From Phlebotomus papatasi (taxonomy: Eukaryota; Arthropoda; Insecta; Diptera; Psychodidae), in NCBI RefSeq assembly GCF_024763615.1, contig NC_077223.1, positions 43,338,627 to 43,402,626 of the forward strand: 64,000 bases of DNA, given 5' to 3'. Of the stretch, positions 1 through 12,330 are shown piece by piece. Each line of letters opens with the position of its first letter. Positions within the stretch are counted from its first letter, which is position 1. Under the pieces are notes generated by a model, which did not search any database, had not been told where the DNA came from, and saw nothing but the letters and a program-made list of their open reading frames with translations. The position numbers and the translations under genes were made by a program.

Positions 1-1144
1 CTAGACACGCTTACGACTTAAGCGGAGAGACAACTTAACCCATTTGTACTCATCGATTAATATATTAATCAAAAAATAGACGATTTTTGATCATTTATTT
101 CTGCGCAATTGATGTCCGAATTTCTGTCGGGAATGGATTTTTCGTTACTTTTGTAAGTCCAGATGGGGCTCACTTGAATAAAATTACAAACTTGTAGAGG
201 GAAATTGAAGAACTGAAGGTGCCACCCATTTTTCACTTCATGAGAGTGAACCGTCCACGGCGACTGATGCTCACTCACATTTACCTAACAATAAAAGCCC
301 CAAAGCAACCTTTCAGCACCCATAAGGATGGTAGGGGTTGGGCGTGTCAAAGGAATGAAGGATTAGGATTGGTAGGTTATGGTCGTTGACTGGGTTGACA
401 TGTGTCGAATAGGCCACACGCTCTACACTTTGGTCTTTCAATTACTTCGAAAAAATAGTCCGACAGCGATGGAAATACATTTTGTTGTTCTTTTCTCGCT
501 TCGCGGAAAGTCATGCAAAATTTTTGCTCAAAATGGCGAACGGAAAATACGACATACCGTCGAATTTCTTAAAATTGACCTCCATCCTCTTTCCTGATTT
601 GAATTCTGATTGCGAATTCATGTTCTTAGATCTTCTACTCTATCTAAATCAAAAGAGTTTGTAATTAATTAATGTACAGAATTTAAATTCAGTGACCGTT
701 AAGACGCGTGTTTGACAAGGATGATGATAGATTTTTTTTTCTTTTCAAAAAAATCATCTATTAATCTGTATAAAATTAATTCCAAAATATGAAAAATCTA
801 TTTCAAGTATTTCTGGTACATTGGCTGAATGGGTTAACGTAATAGTAATCAAATTAATGATCAGATCACATTACATTACATCAGTTTCTGACTATGTTGC
901 ATCTCAGCTTAAGCCAAGAAATGGCTTAGTTAGTGGGAAATTGATGGGAATTTAGTCAAGCCATTTTTTTAAAATATATTTAAGTTAAGCCGTCTTTCGG
1001 CTTAAATCATAAGTGTGTGCGTAGAGTATAATGTAATGCTTGACTTATGGAAAGGTTCCAAAGAGTCTCGAAGTTGGTGTTCTCACAGTTGGAGTATGAT
1101 TCTCCAAAAGTGTCTTGGCTAAAAAATAAATGGAACTCTATTTA
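1..1144. other. non-coding, no gene seen
   Basis: No convincing exon was seen on either strand. Bases about 1040-1140 resemble about 48400-48480 and 49600-49650 (shared words such as gtgtct-ggct-aaaa and aaatgga-ctcta), so the right end belongs to an old interspersed repeat that is interrupted by the fold-back element starting at 1145. Confidence 0.5.
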
Positions 1145-1558
1145 GGGCAGAATCACATTGACAGTGAAAAGCTCACCGTATTTCGTTAATTTACGCATTT
1201 TCATTGCAATTCTTACGCAAATATTCCACTACCGTATTACCTTATCTCATACTCGATGGCACTAGGTGAAAATAATCTAAGAAAATTTAAGAAAAAATGA
1301 AAATTCGATAAACGGTGAGAAAAATAAAACTGTAAGAGAAATTAAGCGTACAGTTTTTTTTGCTCACCGTTTTTCGCATTTTCGTTTTATTTCTTAAATT
1401 TTTTTTAATATTATTTTCACCTAGTGCCAATGCAATCGAGTATGAGATAAGATAATACGGTAATGGAATATTTGCGTAAGAATTGCAATGAAAATACGTA
1501 AATTAATGAAATACGGTGAGGCTACGGCGAGCATTTTATTGTCAATGTGATATTACCC
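1145..1558. mobile_element. fold-back MITE, family A, copy 1
   Basis: The element is one large imperfect palindrome. The left arm begins GGGCAGAATCACATTGACAG and the right arm ends with its complement, diverged at the last bases. The arms meet around 1330-1355 at ACTGTAAGAG...GTACAGT. No ORF is present. Three more copies lie at 44033, 45280 and 48602. Flanking bases are TTA on the left and TA on the right. The same host repeat without this insert is seen near 49640, so the target duplication is TA or TTA. Confidence 0.85.
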
Positions 1559-1935
1559 TACACAAAATCTTTTTGATGTTCGAAAAATTAAGACCGGATT
1601 TCGAATTTTCGTATTAAAAATTTGTATATGGTTGTCAAATTTTATGAACTACTACTGTAAAAAGCACTCAAAGTATATACTCAGTAGTTATGAGGGCATT
1701 TAATATAATTGAAGAGCCAAATTATGAGCCTTATTTCCTGGGATGATCTCTTCAACAAAGCGGAGATTGACACATCATGATAATCGAGACAGTTCTAAAT
1801 TCGAACAAGATAGACCTCATTATCACGTGAACAGAACTACAAAGTTAAAATATAATTTTCTTAGTTTTCGAAACCGATCTTCGGATATAATTTTCGCTGG
1901 GGAAAATCTCGTTGTGAGCATTTTGACTTAGTGGA
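1559..1935. repeat. interspersed repeat shared with 50.9-51.3 kb
   Basis: Word-by-word similarity to about 50950-51250 is visible: cacaaaat-...-gttcgaaaaatt, then atactcagtagttatga, then gacacatcatgat and aattcgaacaagata, in the same order and spacing. It looks like an old non-coding repeat. The short ORF that crosses it shows no domain. Confidence 0.6.
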
Positions 1936-2151
1936 AAGTGGTCTGCTTTTCAATGGGGCAACCTTTGAACATTTATTATTTTGTCTTATTTCACAAAGCA
2001 AAAATTCTATTTTGTTAATCGAGGTTAATAGAAAATAATCAATTGTATTGACTATAGTTTACAGAATAGGGTTTTTGCTTTGGAAAATAAGAGAAAAATT
2101 GAAATATTCAAAGGCAGGCCAGTTTCCCCTACTATCTCAAAATTCTCTAAC

Positions 2152-2390
2152 TACAGTAGACTCTCACTCAATCGGCTCTTTCTCAATCGGGCGTCAAATT
2201 TTGTTGACAATTTTCACGCTTAATTATGGAGCTAATTCGCTCAAATTCGCTATAAGTTCTTCCTATTTTATCGTGATTATTTATAATTGAGCGCTTTTTG
2301 TGGAATTTACAAAGGCTTTGACGCCCAAATCTATCGATAAACCGGATGACATTTCACCCCATATTCCCGACTGAGTGAGAGTCTACTGTA
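2152..2390. mobile_element. MITE family D, copy 1
   Basis: Terminal inverted repeats read TACAGTAGACTCTCACTCA at the left and the complement TGAGTGAGAGTCTACTGTA at the right. The interior contains atcggctctttctcaatcgg and cgctttttgtggaatttaca, shared with copies at 51297-51534 and 56620-56843. The end TA is probably the target duplication. A short ORF across it has no recognisable domain. Confidence 0.8.
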
Positions 2391-3869
2391 TTTGGTTTCC
2401 AAATTCTGCTTACTAATTTCTATTACAACGTTCTTTCCCTTTAAAGTTCCACAATAACTGAAACTATTTCCTAAAATTCTAAAGACACTGAGGTTCAATA
2501 GGATTATATTAAAATATTTCTGAAGTAATTCTCTTAAATAATAACTGCTTTCTCTATGAGTTCGAGCAGTAGTAAGTACGGAAGTAAGAGAAAGGGACCT
2601 TAAGTTATAAAGTTTGTTATTTTATTAAAAAAAAAAAGATTACATGAAATTCAGACGAAGAAAAAATCTCTTATTTTGCGTGTTTTAAAGCTTTTTAGAT
2701 ATCCATTCAGGAAATTTAATTTCAGCTTCTAGCATCTCGCCATAATAGAGCTAAACGAGCTAAAGTATACGCTAATTTGTTTAGTTTTTTTTTTTGCTCA
2801 AGCACAAAGGAAGAGCAATATTTGCACAAAATCCCTCAACAGTCAGTTACCATCATACAAATCATGAGCTTCACCACCCAAGGAATCAAATGTTGTAATA
2901 ATTTTGGGAAAGTGATGAGAAAATTGCGTTGTGGTGTTTGTGCGTTCCGTCGTCTGCTGAGCTAAACGATAATGGTGCAGGCAGGGTATTAATGGAGCAA
3001 CTAAATATTGGCTCGGGATAACGAAACACAACCTTCATTTTCCACCAACTTTCTCTTCTCCTCCAGAAACATGTTCTTGCGAATATAATGAAAACTCTGA
3101 AGATTGTTAACACAACAGTGAAAGAAAATATATGAAATGTAGCAATATGAAAATTTTCCTCCGACATTGAATTTATATTTGCATTCAGTTTAGAATTGAT
3201 TTTAATTAGTTCATCTCTCCAAAAAAAATTAAAAGTACATTTTTACTAGAATTCTATTGAGACAAAAATTTACATATAACGTACTCTGAAAGAAACAGTT
3301 TGTAAAGCGGTCAACTAAATCTTGTGAAAATTTTGTCAAAAGGATATTGTTTCCCAGTTTGAAAAAAAAACAATTTCTACATTTTATACGAAAAATATCC
3401 TTTTGATTAATTTTTCTCAAAATCTAGATTAACGCCGATTTATCAAACCTCTTTAATTTTTTTCTTGAACATCTTTTTGGCCAACTTCTTTTGTTAAAGT
3501 GACAAAACTGTTTTGGTCAGGGTTTAATTCCTCTCTGGGTACTTAAATTTTCAACAAATCATGGCAAATAAATCTATTTCTGAAAAATTATATTAAATCC
3601 GTCTCTCCGTCCATCTGTTTGTCTGGCTGTCATCAGACTAAGAGGTCGAACGATTAGAGATAGTAAATAGAGTTCTTTGGGTGACCCAATGACCCAACCA
3701 TAAGTCGAACCATAACCTTACATAACATTCATTTCCTCGCACTCCATTCCATAACCCATTTTTTTTTAATGTTTTAGAAGTTGTATAGGTAGACATTTCA
3801 TCTGTGTTGTTGTTAAAATTATTTTCCCAATAACAGAATTTCCGATAGGAATGAGTTGTGTCTACAATA
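2391..3869. other. AT-rich, no gene seen
   Basis: Homopolymer-rich, AT-rich sequence. The short ORFs near 2843-3167 overlap each other on both strands, lack splice signals and show no domain, so they are treated as chance. Confidence 0.5.
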
Positions 3870-4300
3870 AAAAAAAGGGTAGTGAAGCATCCCAGGCTTT
3901 GCGAAGTGCTCAAACTCGTGACTTAGATGCTATACCGCAAAAGTACTTTCGCATCATTTACCGTTTGTCGGTTTTCAACCAATTTGAACCGATTCATAAA
4001 TCAATTAAAAGATCCCACAAAATAGTTTTAAGAGAAATACAATTGATTTTCATATTCAAAATATTCAAAAATGAACGAAATCGCTTAGGTCAATTTTGAG
4101 ATAAGTCAAAAAACATGTTTTTAGAGGGATTGAAAGAGGTGGAGGGTGATTTGGGTAAATTAGTTTGATATAAGGAATGTTGATTTTGAGGGGGAGGGGT
4201 CATAGGAAAACGGAAGTCAATATCTCGTACCGTTTGGAAGCTAGGACGGTGAGAAAAAATTTCGTAGAGTTCGAACAGTTAAAATAGTAAAAGATCAGTC
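3870..4300. repeat. degenerate U-family repeat
   Basis: Bases 3878-3990 match a module repeated at 61985-62050 plus 62270-62310 (aaagcatcccaggctttgcg-like text, then actcgtgacttagatg, then aaaagtactttcgcatcatt). Bases 4200-4255 carry the family core motif in reverse orientation (ggaagtcaatatctcgtacc, then gtttggaagctagga). At 3931-3932 this copy has an unoccupied TA where another element sits in the copy at 62 kb. Confidence 0.65.
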
Positions 4301-7300
4301 CAGTCATACTTATCTCTCAGATTTAATATAAAAAGACTTAGGGGTAAGCGCGCTACCTTCTTACGACTCAAACTTCGGAAAATTCAATTTTTTCTCTATA
4401 TTTCTTACGGATTTCATCCATAGGTCTTTTCTGAAAATTTGAGGCATTGGACTAGCTATTAAAATATAATATTATAATGGACCAAATTGATTTACAACAC
4501 ATTGAAAAAAATGATTTGTGCGAAGCATAAATCGTCCGAAGGTAGCGCGCTTTCCCATACATTTAAAAACAGAAAATTTGTTTCTCCTCCACAAATTTTA
4601 ATGTCCTTGATCTTATCGTTTTGTTTTTAATCCTCATCCTCAATAATGAATAATAGTAGATATTCTAAATTGAAAATGTCCATGAATTCAATACTAACAA
4701 TGGTTTCTCATGGATGGACAAAGGTTAAAACTTAAAAAGGCTTTAGAAAGCCTTTTCATAGCGGATTTTTGCAATTTTGGGTTCGATCGAAAGATGTTCG
4801 GATCTCAAACAAGTCTGATAAACGAATTGAGCTTTATTTATTCTCAACCAAATTGGACAAGTATGGGGGTTTTTTGGACAACTTTTGAAATTGCGAACAT
4901 AAGCTTGGACGGATTCCAATCGATTTACCCTTCTAATTTATTTTCAAACTCGATTTAATGAATCAATAAATTAATTTCGATACGAATTTCAATTGCCTTA
5001 CTTTGCAACTTTTTCAGGCAGTATTTCAGTGATTTAAAAATTCGTTTGAAAAGTTTAAAATTTGCCATGAAACGGTAAGCAAATTTTGAGAAATGCTAAA
5101 ACGTCAAGAAATGCTCCAAACTCGTTACGTTCTTAATGAGTTTTGCGCCACTAAATAACTTTATTAATACAAGACTAAATTTATGCCTTAGTTTCTAAGT
5201 TTCGAATTCGAACATTTCGCAAAATGGGACATTATGCAATACTTTTTTTCAGTTTTTCATAATGCCTTAGACAAACTTACAATAAACGTATTATAGAATA
5301 TAAAAATTATATTTTTGTGTTTATATTTCAAGTTATTTTTGTTGGGTGCAATAAATTAAGAAAATGATTTATTAAATATTTCGTTATAATTTTGATTTTG
5401 CGTCTGTGATCTAGCCAAAAATACTTTATCGTTTTTTGATTTTTAAAATTATCATATCTCCAATTCTATACTGAATACATTTTATTTTCTGAAGAGGAAT
5501 TCGGAAGTCTTCAAGTGCTTAATAATTCCCTATAACTTGGAAAGTTAGTGGTGTAAATTTTTCTTTTTTAATCAATTTAAGGTTGAAAACCAATGCGGGT
5601 TTTTCCTATCTTCATCTGAAGGAAAATTTTAGTACTGAGATTTTTTATAATAATGTAATAATGTAAAAATTGTATTTTAGGCTTTCTGGAAATATTTTTG
5701 GGATACAAAGAAAATTTTAAGTTATTAATATTGATTAATATTAAAAAAATAATTGTAACAGCAAGACATGACGTGTTTTATGCAAACCCCAGTTGTAAAG
5801 ATTGTTAAAATTCCGTAAAATTCTATTAAAGATTAAAGTGTTAAATGGCACGTTAAAAAAGTCACTTGTGATGTGCCTTAAAGCTCTTGTAACTTTGCCA
5901 TTTGATGTCAAAAAGTAAACTTTTCGCGTCAAATTAACTTTCACGACGCTGTCTCCCACGCTTTTTATTTCTTGGTTATATGCGAAGTGGGGAAAAATCA
6001 CAGTTAAAGCCCTTCTTTTCATTTAAATTTATGTGTTGAGAAAAGAAATCGATTTGAATGTTAACAAATTGAAGTGAATCACTTGAATACTATTCACAAT
6101 TCACATGATTGGTTTTTCTTTGTAAGAATGAGAGATACATAATTGAATAAATTGGATGAATTGCACCGTTTTGAAATGATTATGCTTGAGGGAAGTCATA
6201 TGAGGATAAATTAACCTGAAGAATATTGTGCAGAATATAACATTTAATTGGGAACTTTGGGGAGAAAGTGGGGGACGACTGGAATTTCCTTGGGGAGAAT
6301 GGATGAGTCCTCGACCGAATAAAATTATTGGTAGCTTTTACGGTATAAATGGTTGATGTAGCGTGGAACTTCAGTGTCCTTTATTATTGTCCTTAACAAA
6401 TTACATACATACAAGGCAAGTGGCGTATCTAAATGACCATATGACTATATATTGGAGTGTCTTCCCTTTCGGTCTTGCCTTCCACGTATAAGATTTTCCG
6501 TTCAATTCCGTGACGAGGCTCGATAGACGGAAATAGGAATTCAAACAGTTCAGTCATATCTTGTCTTAGAGTCCAATCAATTCTTATTGCAAAAGAAAGT
6601 GCATTCTATATAGTGCCATGGTGAGGGCTTCTTCTTTTATTTTTAGTGTTTTCTTTTAAAAAAATAATTTGGCAAGTTTCATTAATCATTGACAAGATTC
6701 CTTATAAAAGGAGAATAAAAAAAAATACGTCTCATGTTCGTGATTCCCAAATGTGAAAGTCACTTTTTATTTAAAAGATTACAAGTTTTTATTGTGGTGA
6801 AATTGAACGCAAAAAAGTTGAAAATTGTTTTTTCAATAATAGAGAGCAATTGTGCCATTTTTCTCCGAAAAAATTTTCGGGGAAAAAACACGAATTTTCT
6901 CTTGAATTTTTGATCCTTTCAATAAATCAGTGATGTGAAAAAAAGACTGATAGGAGAAATTGAGTCACTTTCGACATCCTCTCTCCTTTGTGTATCGATT
7001 TGACCATTTTCTATGTGAGGCAATCAATTGCCCACGTACATGAGACATGGACTGAGGATAGAAAAAAAGAACCACAAATATAGGAAGGGGGACACGAGGC
7101 ATTCTGTATAACTTGTATGCGTTTCTGATAAAGAATATTTATTGGGGAAAATTTGTTCTGTAATTACAATACAAACACATATTACAGGGGATGACAAATT
7201 AACTGGTAAAGTGAAAGTGTTCAAATTTGCTGTTTTGGATAGATTGTTGACTATAAAGCAGTAAATATCTTTAATATATTATTTATTGCAATGAATAAAT

Positions 7301-7785
7301 TCGAGCTATAAGACAATATATTGCACATGCAAAGTCAGGTAATTATGCATAGAACATGGACAATATCCTGTTTTGTTTCTGATTGCTGATAGCAGTATCC
7401 ATAATGCTTCTTATCAAGATTGAAGAAAATACACGCAAGTCCAACAAGAAAAATCACATTAAGTTAACATAAACATTATAGCTCATTATTCATGTTGAGG
7501 TTGATATTATGATTTAAAATTTTAATTTTAAGAAAACTTGTGGTTGAAATTTTGTTATGTCTAAAATGATTTATGATATTTGAGAATAATTTACCAAATT
7601 TCGAATGGGATAATATGATAAGGACTTTTATTTAGGGGTTGATGAATATATTCCTCAAAAGTTTCAAACTAAACTTTATGTAAATGTATGGCATATGTAG
7701 CATATTGAACTTTTTTGTGGGAAGTACATGGAGATATTAGAAAGTATTTTTGATCGTCTCGACGGTCTCTACGGATTCGACTATA
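4301..7785. other. AT-rich, no gene seen
   Basis: No exon with splice sites and no domain-like translation was found. Bases 4340-4560 keep weak traces of U-family wording (gatttcatccataggtc; gtagcgcgct appears twice, once in each orientation). I looked here for the missing first half of the FN3 domain and did not find it. Confidence 0.45.
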
Positions 7786-8000
7786 AGGGAAACTGGGGCA
7801 GTAATAAACATGAATTAGTTGTAAACACTACGATTTTTTAAGTTAGATTTTGAACTTGAGAGGATGAGATCTCTATGAATTTATAGATAATATAAGGGAT
7901 CTTTGATAACTAATAAAATGGTCAACCTAAGTCCAAGTGGTGTAGAAATAAAAATCAGTGTTTACAACTACCCCATGTTTACCACTGCTCCAGACACCCC
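7786..8000. mobile_element. MITE family E, diverged copy
   Basis: The left end reads GGGAAACTGGGGCAGTAATA and the right end is a decayed complement (ccatgtttaccactgctcc, then cccc). Interior words gtaaacactacgattttttaa and gtgtttac match the E copies at 10559-10770 and 62056-62267. TA lies just left of the element. Older than the other two copies. Confidence 0.65.
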
Positions 8001-8590
8001 AAATACTGCACGGAGAAAAATATTATCTAATTTTTGAGATATTTTTTTGATCTATTGGTTATGAAAATGTTAGATACGAATATAATTATAGTAGTTTTAC
8101 AAAACACTAGCCTAATTTTGGCAATGTACTCTTAATATTATTCTTTCTGTTATAAAAGCAACTATCTGTGGTAATTTTTTTCTAATGGGTATTTTTTATC
8201 AGTATGAGTATTTTAAAACTAAAATAATTATAATTGTTTTTAATATGCCTATATTCAAGATATCATAATCATACGCATTAAAATCAGACTCCATTTTCAC
8301 ATTAATATTTTGAGAATATATTTTATTGTTTTTATTTTTTATTTTTACTACTGGAATTAAAACTATAATAAATTAATATAGTATAACCGTATAACTTGTG
8401 GCATATTTGATCCTCAAATATGATTCCAACTAATATTCAGATGTTCTTTGATATTCTTGTGCACCATGATTCTTAAGTAAGAATTGTTTAATTAAACACT
8501 AGTAAAATATCGTTGCTTTATTCAGCATTAACCGTAAGTTCCTCATCGTCTGTTTCAAAAATTCTTATAACAGAATGGAGACACACAGTA
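8001..8590. other. AT-rich, no gene seen
   Basis: Very AT-rich intergenic or intronic sequence with no coding signal and no clear repeat. Confidence 0.5.
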
Positions 8591-8886
8591 GGGCGTTTCA
8601 ACTAGGAAAAAAATTTTTGGCACTATTCTCACGGTGCTGTATTTGATGAGACAAGAAAGTTTTTCTTCTACGACCATATGATCAGACGCTGTTTAGAGGT
8701 GGCTGAACGACCCTCTTTGTAGTGTAAAATCCGGTAATATCAGAAATTTGTTCTACAGATAGGGTCGTTCAGCCACCTCTAAACAGCGTCTGATCATATG
8801 GTCGTAGAAGAAAAATTTTCTTGTCTCATCAAATACAGCACCCTGAGAATAGTGCCAAAAAAAATTTTTTCCTAGTTGAAACGCCC
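8591..8886. mobile_element. near-perfect fold-back MITE, family O
   Basis: Arms of about 128 bases (8591-8718 and 8757-8886) are almost exact complements, with only a handful of differences, around a loop of about 40 bases. It begins GGGCGTTTCAACTAGGAAAA and ends with the complement CCTAGTTGAAACGCCC. TA flanks both sides (8589-8590 and 8887-8888). The similarity of the arms suggests a recent insertion or strong arm homogenisation. No ORF of its own; the 63-codon ORF on the - strand is a by-product of the palindrome. Confidence 0.85.
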
Positions 8887-9454
8887 TAATACACAGCCTA
8901 TATAAGAATTGATGATTTAGGTAATAAGTTGCAACAATCCTCAAAAAATACTATAATGATATATTGTTGGAATCTCATCTGAAGCTATACTAATTTTATT
9001 TAAATTGAAATTTCATTAAGTCTATTCATAAAATAAAATTGTATAACAAATTACTAAAATTATCGTGTATAAAGAGAGTAGCACGATAAGCATAGTAATA
9101 TTTCCAACGATTATTGTTTGAAATTTTATCTTTTTGGATGAATTTGGATAATTACTACTGAATGGGTGAATTGTTAAAAATATTACTATGATAATCATGA
9201 TCGTCTCATAACACAGGATAATTATATGTACTATTTTTTTATAGTGTACTTCAAAATCATAAATTATTCAATAGTGTTGAAAAGTAAGCAGAATTTGTAG
9301 CAATCATCATCCCGCTTTATTATCGTTTAAAACTCTTTTAGAGCTGTACTTAATTTTGATATCTTTTAAACTAATTATAATACTTCTCAAATTATTATTT
9401 GCTTTAAGGAACTTCATATAGAGCAAATTTGTGCGATTTTTTTGGAGAAGTAAT
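8887..9454. other. AT-rich, no gene seen
   Basis: No coding signal and no recognisable repeat. Confidence 0.45.
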
Positions 9455-9602
9455 ATATCGTCGGTTGCCTCAGCAACTGTGCTAACTGCATCTGCTTTGT
9501 GTCTGCATTCATTGCAAACGCCGCGCAGCGAAGCGTTGCTTACAACGAATGCTGACACAAACCAAATGCAGTTAGCACAGTTGCTGAGGCAACCGACGAT
9601 AT
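9455..9602. repeat. GC-richer palindrome, family P
   Basis: About 148 bases form a near-perfect hairpin: ATATCGTCGGTTGCCTCAGC on the left and GCTGAGGCAACCGACGATAT on the right, with the centre near gccgcgcagcgaagcg. It is clearly richer in G and C than its surroundings. The two opposed ORFs that cross here (9307-9558 and 9431-9685) arise from the palindrome. No flanking duplication could be fixed. Confidence 0.8.
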
Positions 9603-9848
9603 TTTGCCCAAGGGTGTCTAAAATAAATATTAATATTCAAAACTTTCTTTTCTTTGAACTTCATAAAGTTTTCAAGGGAACTTAAATATGAAGATAACTT
9701 TAAAGTAAACAAAATTATGTATTGTATTTCTCCATAGTAATATTACAGTATATCTCACAACTCTGATAGTCGAGATTTTAACACTAAACCTACCAAGACC
9801 GGTCAAATTAACATGTTTATAAACTTTTTAAAATTAACACATATTTAA

Positions 9849-9981
9849 CCCTTTAAGGAAGAATGGGACACCGGTGCTCCAAAAACGAAAATATTTTTTT
9901 CTGACAATTTATAGAGGGCAAAATAACTTTCTATAATGATTTTGTTTTTGGGATACCGGTGTCCCACTCTTCCTTTAAGGG
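9849..9981. mobile_element. piggyBac-like MITE, family Q, copy 1
   Basis: The element is flanked exactly by TTAA (9845-9848 and 9982-9985). It begins CCCTTTAAGGAAGAATGGGA and ends TCCCACTCTTCCTTTAAGGG. Inside each end is CACCGGTG or CCGGTGTCCC. TTAA targets with CCC...GGG ends are the hallmark of piggyBac-type elements. It is about 133 bases long and has no ORF. Related copies lie at 33855-34367 and 57234-57363. Confidence 0.85.
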
Positions 9982-10147
9982 TTAAATGGTACAATGTCGC
10001 TATCAAACTTTATAGATTTCTTAAAATATTATTATTATTTTTTTTATGTTCTGGACTTTTTCTGCCATTTTGTACATTTTTCAGTATAGACATTTTTATT
10101 CAGATTAGATTGTGTATGAGAAATATGTCCATTCAGACGCTTCAGTC

Positions 10148-10250
10148 ATTTGCACCGGGCGGGACTCGAACTCACAACTGTGACAGTCGTGCCGGGGGTC
10201 ACACCACCCAAGAGCCGAACGCTCTTACCAAATGCACTACGGACCCCCTA
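10148..10250 (-). repeat. tRNA-like SINE fragment
   Basis: Read on the - strand, the segment has an A-box-like GTGCATTTGGTAAGAGCG and, about 60 bases later, a B-box-like GAGTTCGAGTCCCG, as in RNA polymerase III promoters of tRNAs. The ends do not pair as an acceptor stem (gggggtccg against ggtgcaaa) and the variable region is too long, so it is not a functional tRNA. A tRNA-derived SINE or tRNA pseudogene is the best reading. Confidence 0.6.
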
Positions 10251-10439
10251 TTACTTACAATATGGATGACATATATTTTTAATGGTTTGAATTCTAATTT
10301 TATCCTCTTTTTCAAGAAATATTTGTTGAATATCATACCTACAGCGGTCTGTCATTTGACCGAGCTTGCTAGGAAGAGCGACCAAAAATGGTCGGTAGGT
10401 TTAATTTTAAGATTATGTGAACATCAATTTTAAATTTAT

Positions 10440-11065
10440 AGATGAAGTTCGCATTTTATGAATTTTGACTCTTTCGACTCATTTGGGATTTTTACTCTTC
10501 GGGATTTCAGCTCATTAAGGGCTTTGATCCATTTGGATTTTGGCTCCTCAAGACTTTAGGGAAAACTGGGGCACCACCAAGCACGGGGTACCACCAAACA
10601 CTGCGATCTGTTAATCGTATATTGAATATTAGAGGATAAGATTGATAGGAATTAATAGGCACTATAGGGATGCTTGCCCACTGAAGGAATGGTCGAGATA
10701 GTCCAAGTAGTTTAGAAATAAAAATTAGTGTTTGGTGGTACCCCATGTTTGGTGGTGCCCCAGTTTCCCCTAACCCGTTCAAGAATTTAATTCTGAATTT
10801 TTGACCCATTTGGAATTTTGGGTTTTCGGGACTTTAACCTATTCGGGATTTAAGCTCATCGAGATTTTCATACATTCGGGATTTTGGCTCTCTAGGGTTT
10901 TAATCAGTTCGGGATTTTTTTTGGTTCTGTGGAATTTTGATTAATTTAAGATTTAGACTCTTCGGGGTTTTGACCTTTCGGGATCTTAACGTTCAGTATT
11001 TTGACCCTTTCGGGATTTTGACCACTTCAATGGGATGTCAATCCATTCGAGATTTTGGTTGTCAC
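10440..11065. repeat. degenerate minisatellite, TTCGGGATTTTG unit
   Basis: A loose tandem array of about 14-18 base units built on cattcgggattttgac or -ggc. At least 20 imperfect units are visible, interrupted by the family E element at 10559-10770. The same unit recurs as a fold-back at 23030-23355. The open frames here come from the repeat unit and are not thought to be translated. Confidence 0.75.
10559..10770. mobile_element. MITE family E, copy 1
   Basis: Inverted ends are GGGAAAACTGGGGCACCACC and GGTGGTGCCCCAGTTTCCCC. TA flanks both sides (10557-10558 and 10771-10772). It is inserted in the minisatellite: joining the flanks gives gactttaacccgttc, which matches another unit at about 10830 (gggactttaacctattcggg). 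No coding capacity. Confidence 0.85.
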
Positions 11066-12330
11066 ATGACACTAAAACATTACAAAATAAGACTACAATT
11101 TTATTTTTCAATACGATCCTGTAAAATTATGGTGGCTTAGTAGGATGATCGTGTAATTTTATGTATGGAACACTTAAAAGTTTTATACTTTAAACTTTAG
11201 TTAGTCGTAACATCTTGATTATTTTTAGGAGCAGCTTAATCGAAAAGACTTGTGAAATGTGTGAATTTTATAATAAAAGTGAAGTATTTTATAGGAGACC
11301 TTTCCACTTTATTGAACTTACATAAAATGCTTGGAATATATAAAGCTTTTACAATTTATTGTGTTGAGAAAACCATTGAGAAACAACCACTTATTTTGTC
11401 CCATTCTGTGTGGTAGGTTAAATGTCGAGAAAATCGTTAAAGTCAACTGCTTGTTTTTCCACCGTTGTGTTTGAACACGTACATACAAATAGTACATAAA
11501 GTGAGACATGCACTTATTTATGATGCTTTTAAAATTAGATGAAACATTAGTGGTACTCGCGTTTTTTCGTGTATGTCAATATGTGGGCACATAAAATAAA
11601 CATTGAACAAATGAAATTGAATTGATATAAAAGAAACCTTTTCGTCCCGACCGAAGGTTCTTTGTTAATTGAAAATTGTGCTAGTGAAAGTTCACCGTAG
11701 GAGATCAGAAAGGGCCTTCCTCTCTTTTTGTTAAAACTTATTAAGGACTATGGGAGTACAAACCACATAAGCCACAGTTTGAAGCTAAAAGTGATTAAAA
11801 TGTGCCTTCAACAGGCATTTTGAGCAAAAAGCCACTTTATAGCATGGATTTGTAAGGTATATAATGCAAAATAAATTGTTCATGTTCAAGTGAAAGTCCA
11901 GCTGAAAGTAACTTCAGAGGATAACGCGGTTAATCGATTGTTTGTGGGGCAAAAGTCCTGCTGGCTAATTTATCATCGGTTGAGGTAATACGATTAAATC
12001 CTCTCAATTTTAATTGGAAAATATGGCTTGTTGGCTTTCAGCAAAAGTTGATACCCATTTTGTGAATTGTTGTATTTATCACAGTCGAATGAAATTTATC
12101 TGGATTTCTAATCCAGTTGATTCAAATGCCAGTATCATATCTTCCTAAATTAATCACCCTTCTTTATATCAATGGAAAATATAGAGTATTATTATGATAA
12201 TAAATTAAAGATAAGACAACTACCCTCTGTGCCGTCAAATTCATGAGACTCCCTTTTTCCTCTCCATCAAGATAAAACTGCGAAAGGATAATTAATACAT
12301 TTTTCGTGTCAAAAAAGGGAAATATAACAG
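11061..12330. other. probable intron, no further exon found
   Basis: AT-rich sequence upstream of the first recognised exon. I searched for an exon carrying the first strands of the FN3 domain (a proline-rich start and a Trp in strand B/C) and saw none with usable splice sites. Confidence 0.4.

Noticed and set aside
8753..8944. 63-codon - strand ORF
   Set aside because: It reads along one arm of a fold-back element; the other arm encodes the same text on the opposite strand.
9936..10433. 165-codon + strand ORF
   Set aside because: It runs through the end of a TTAA element and the complement of a tRNA-like SINE; no domain.
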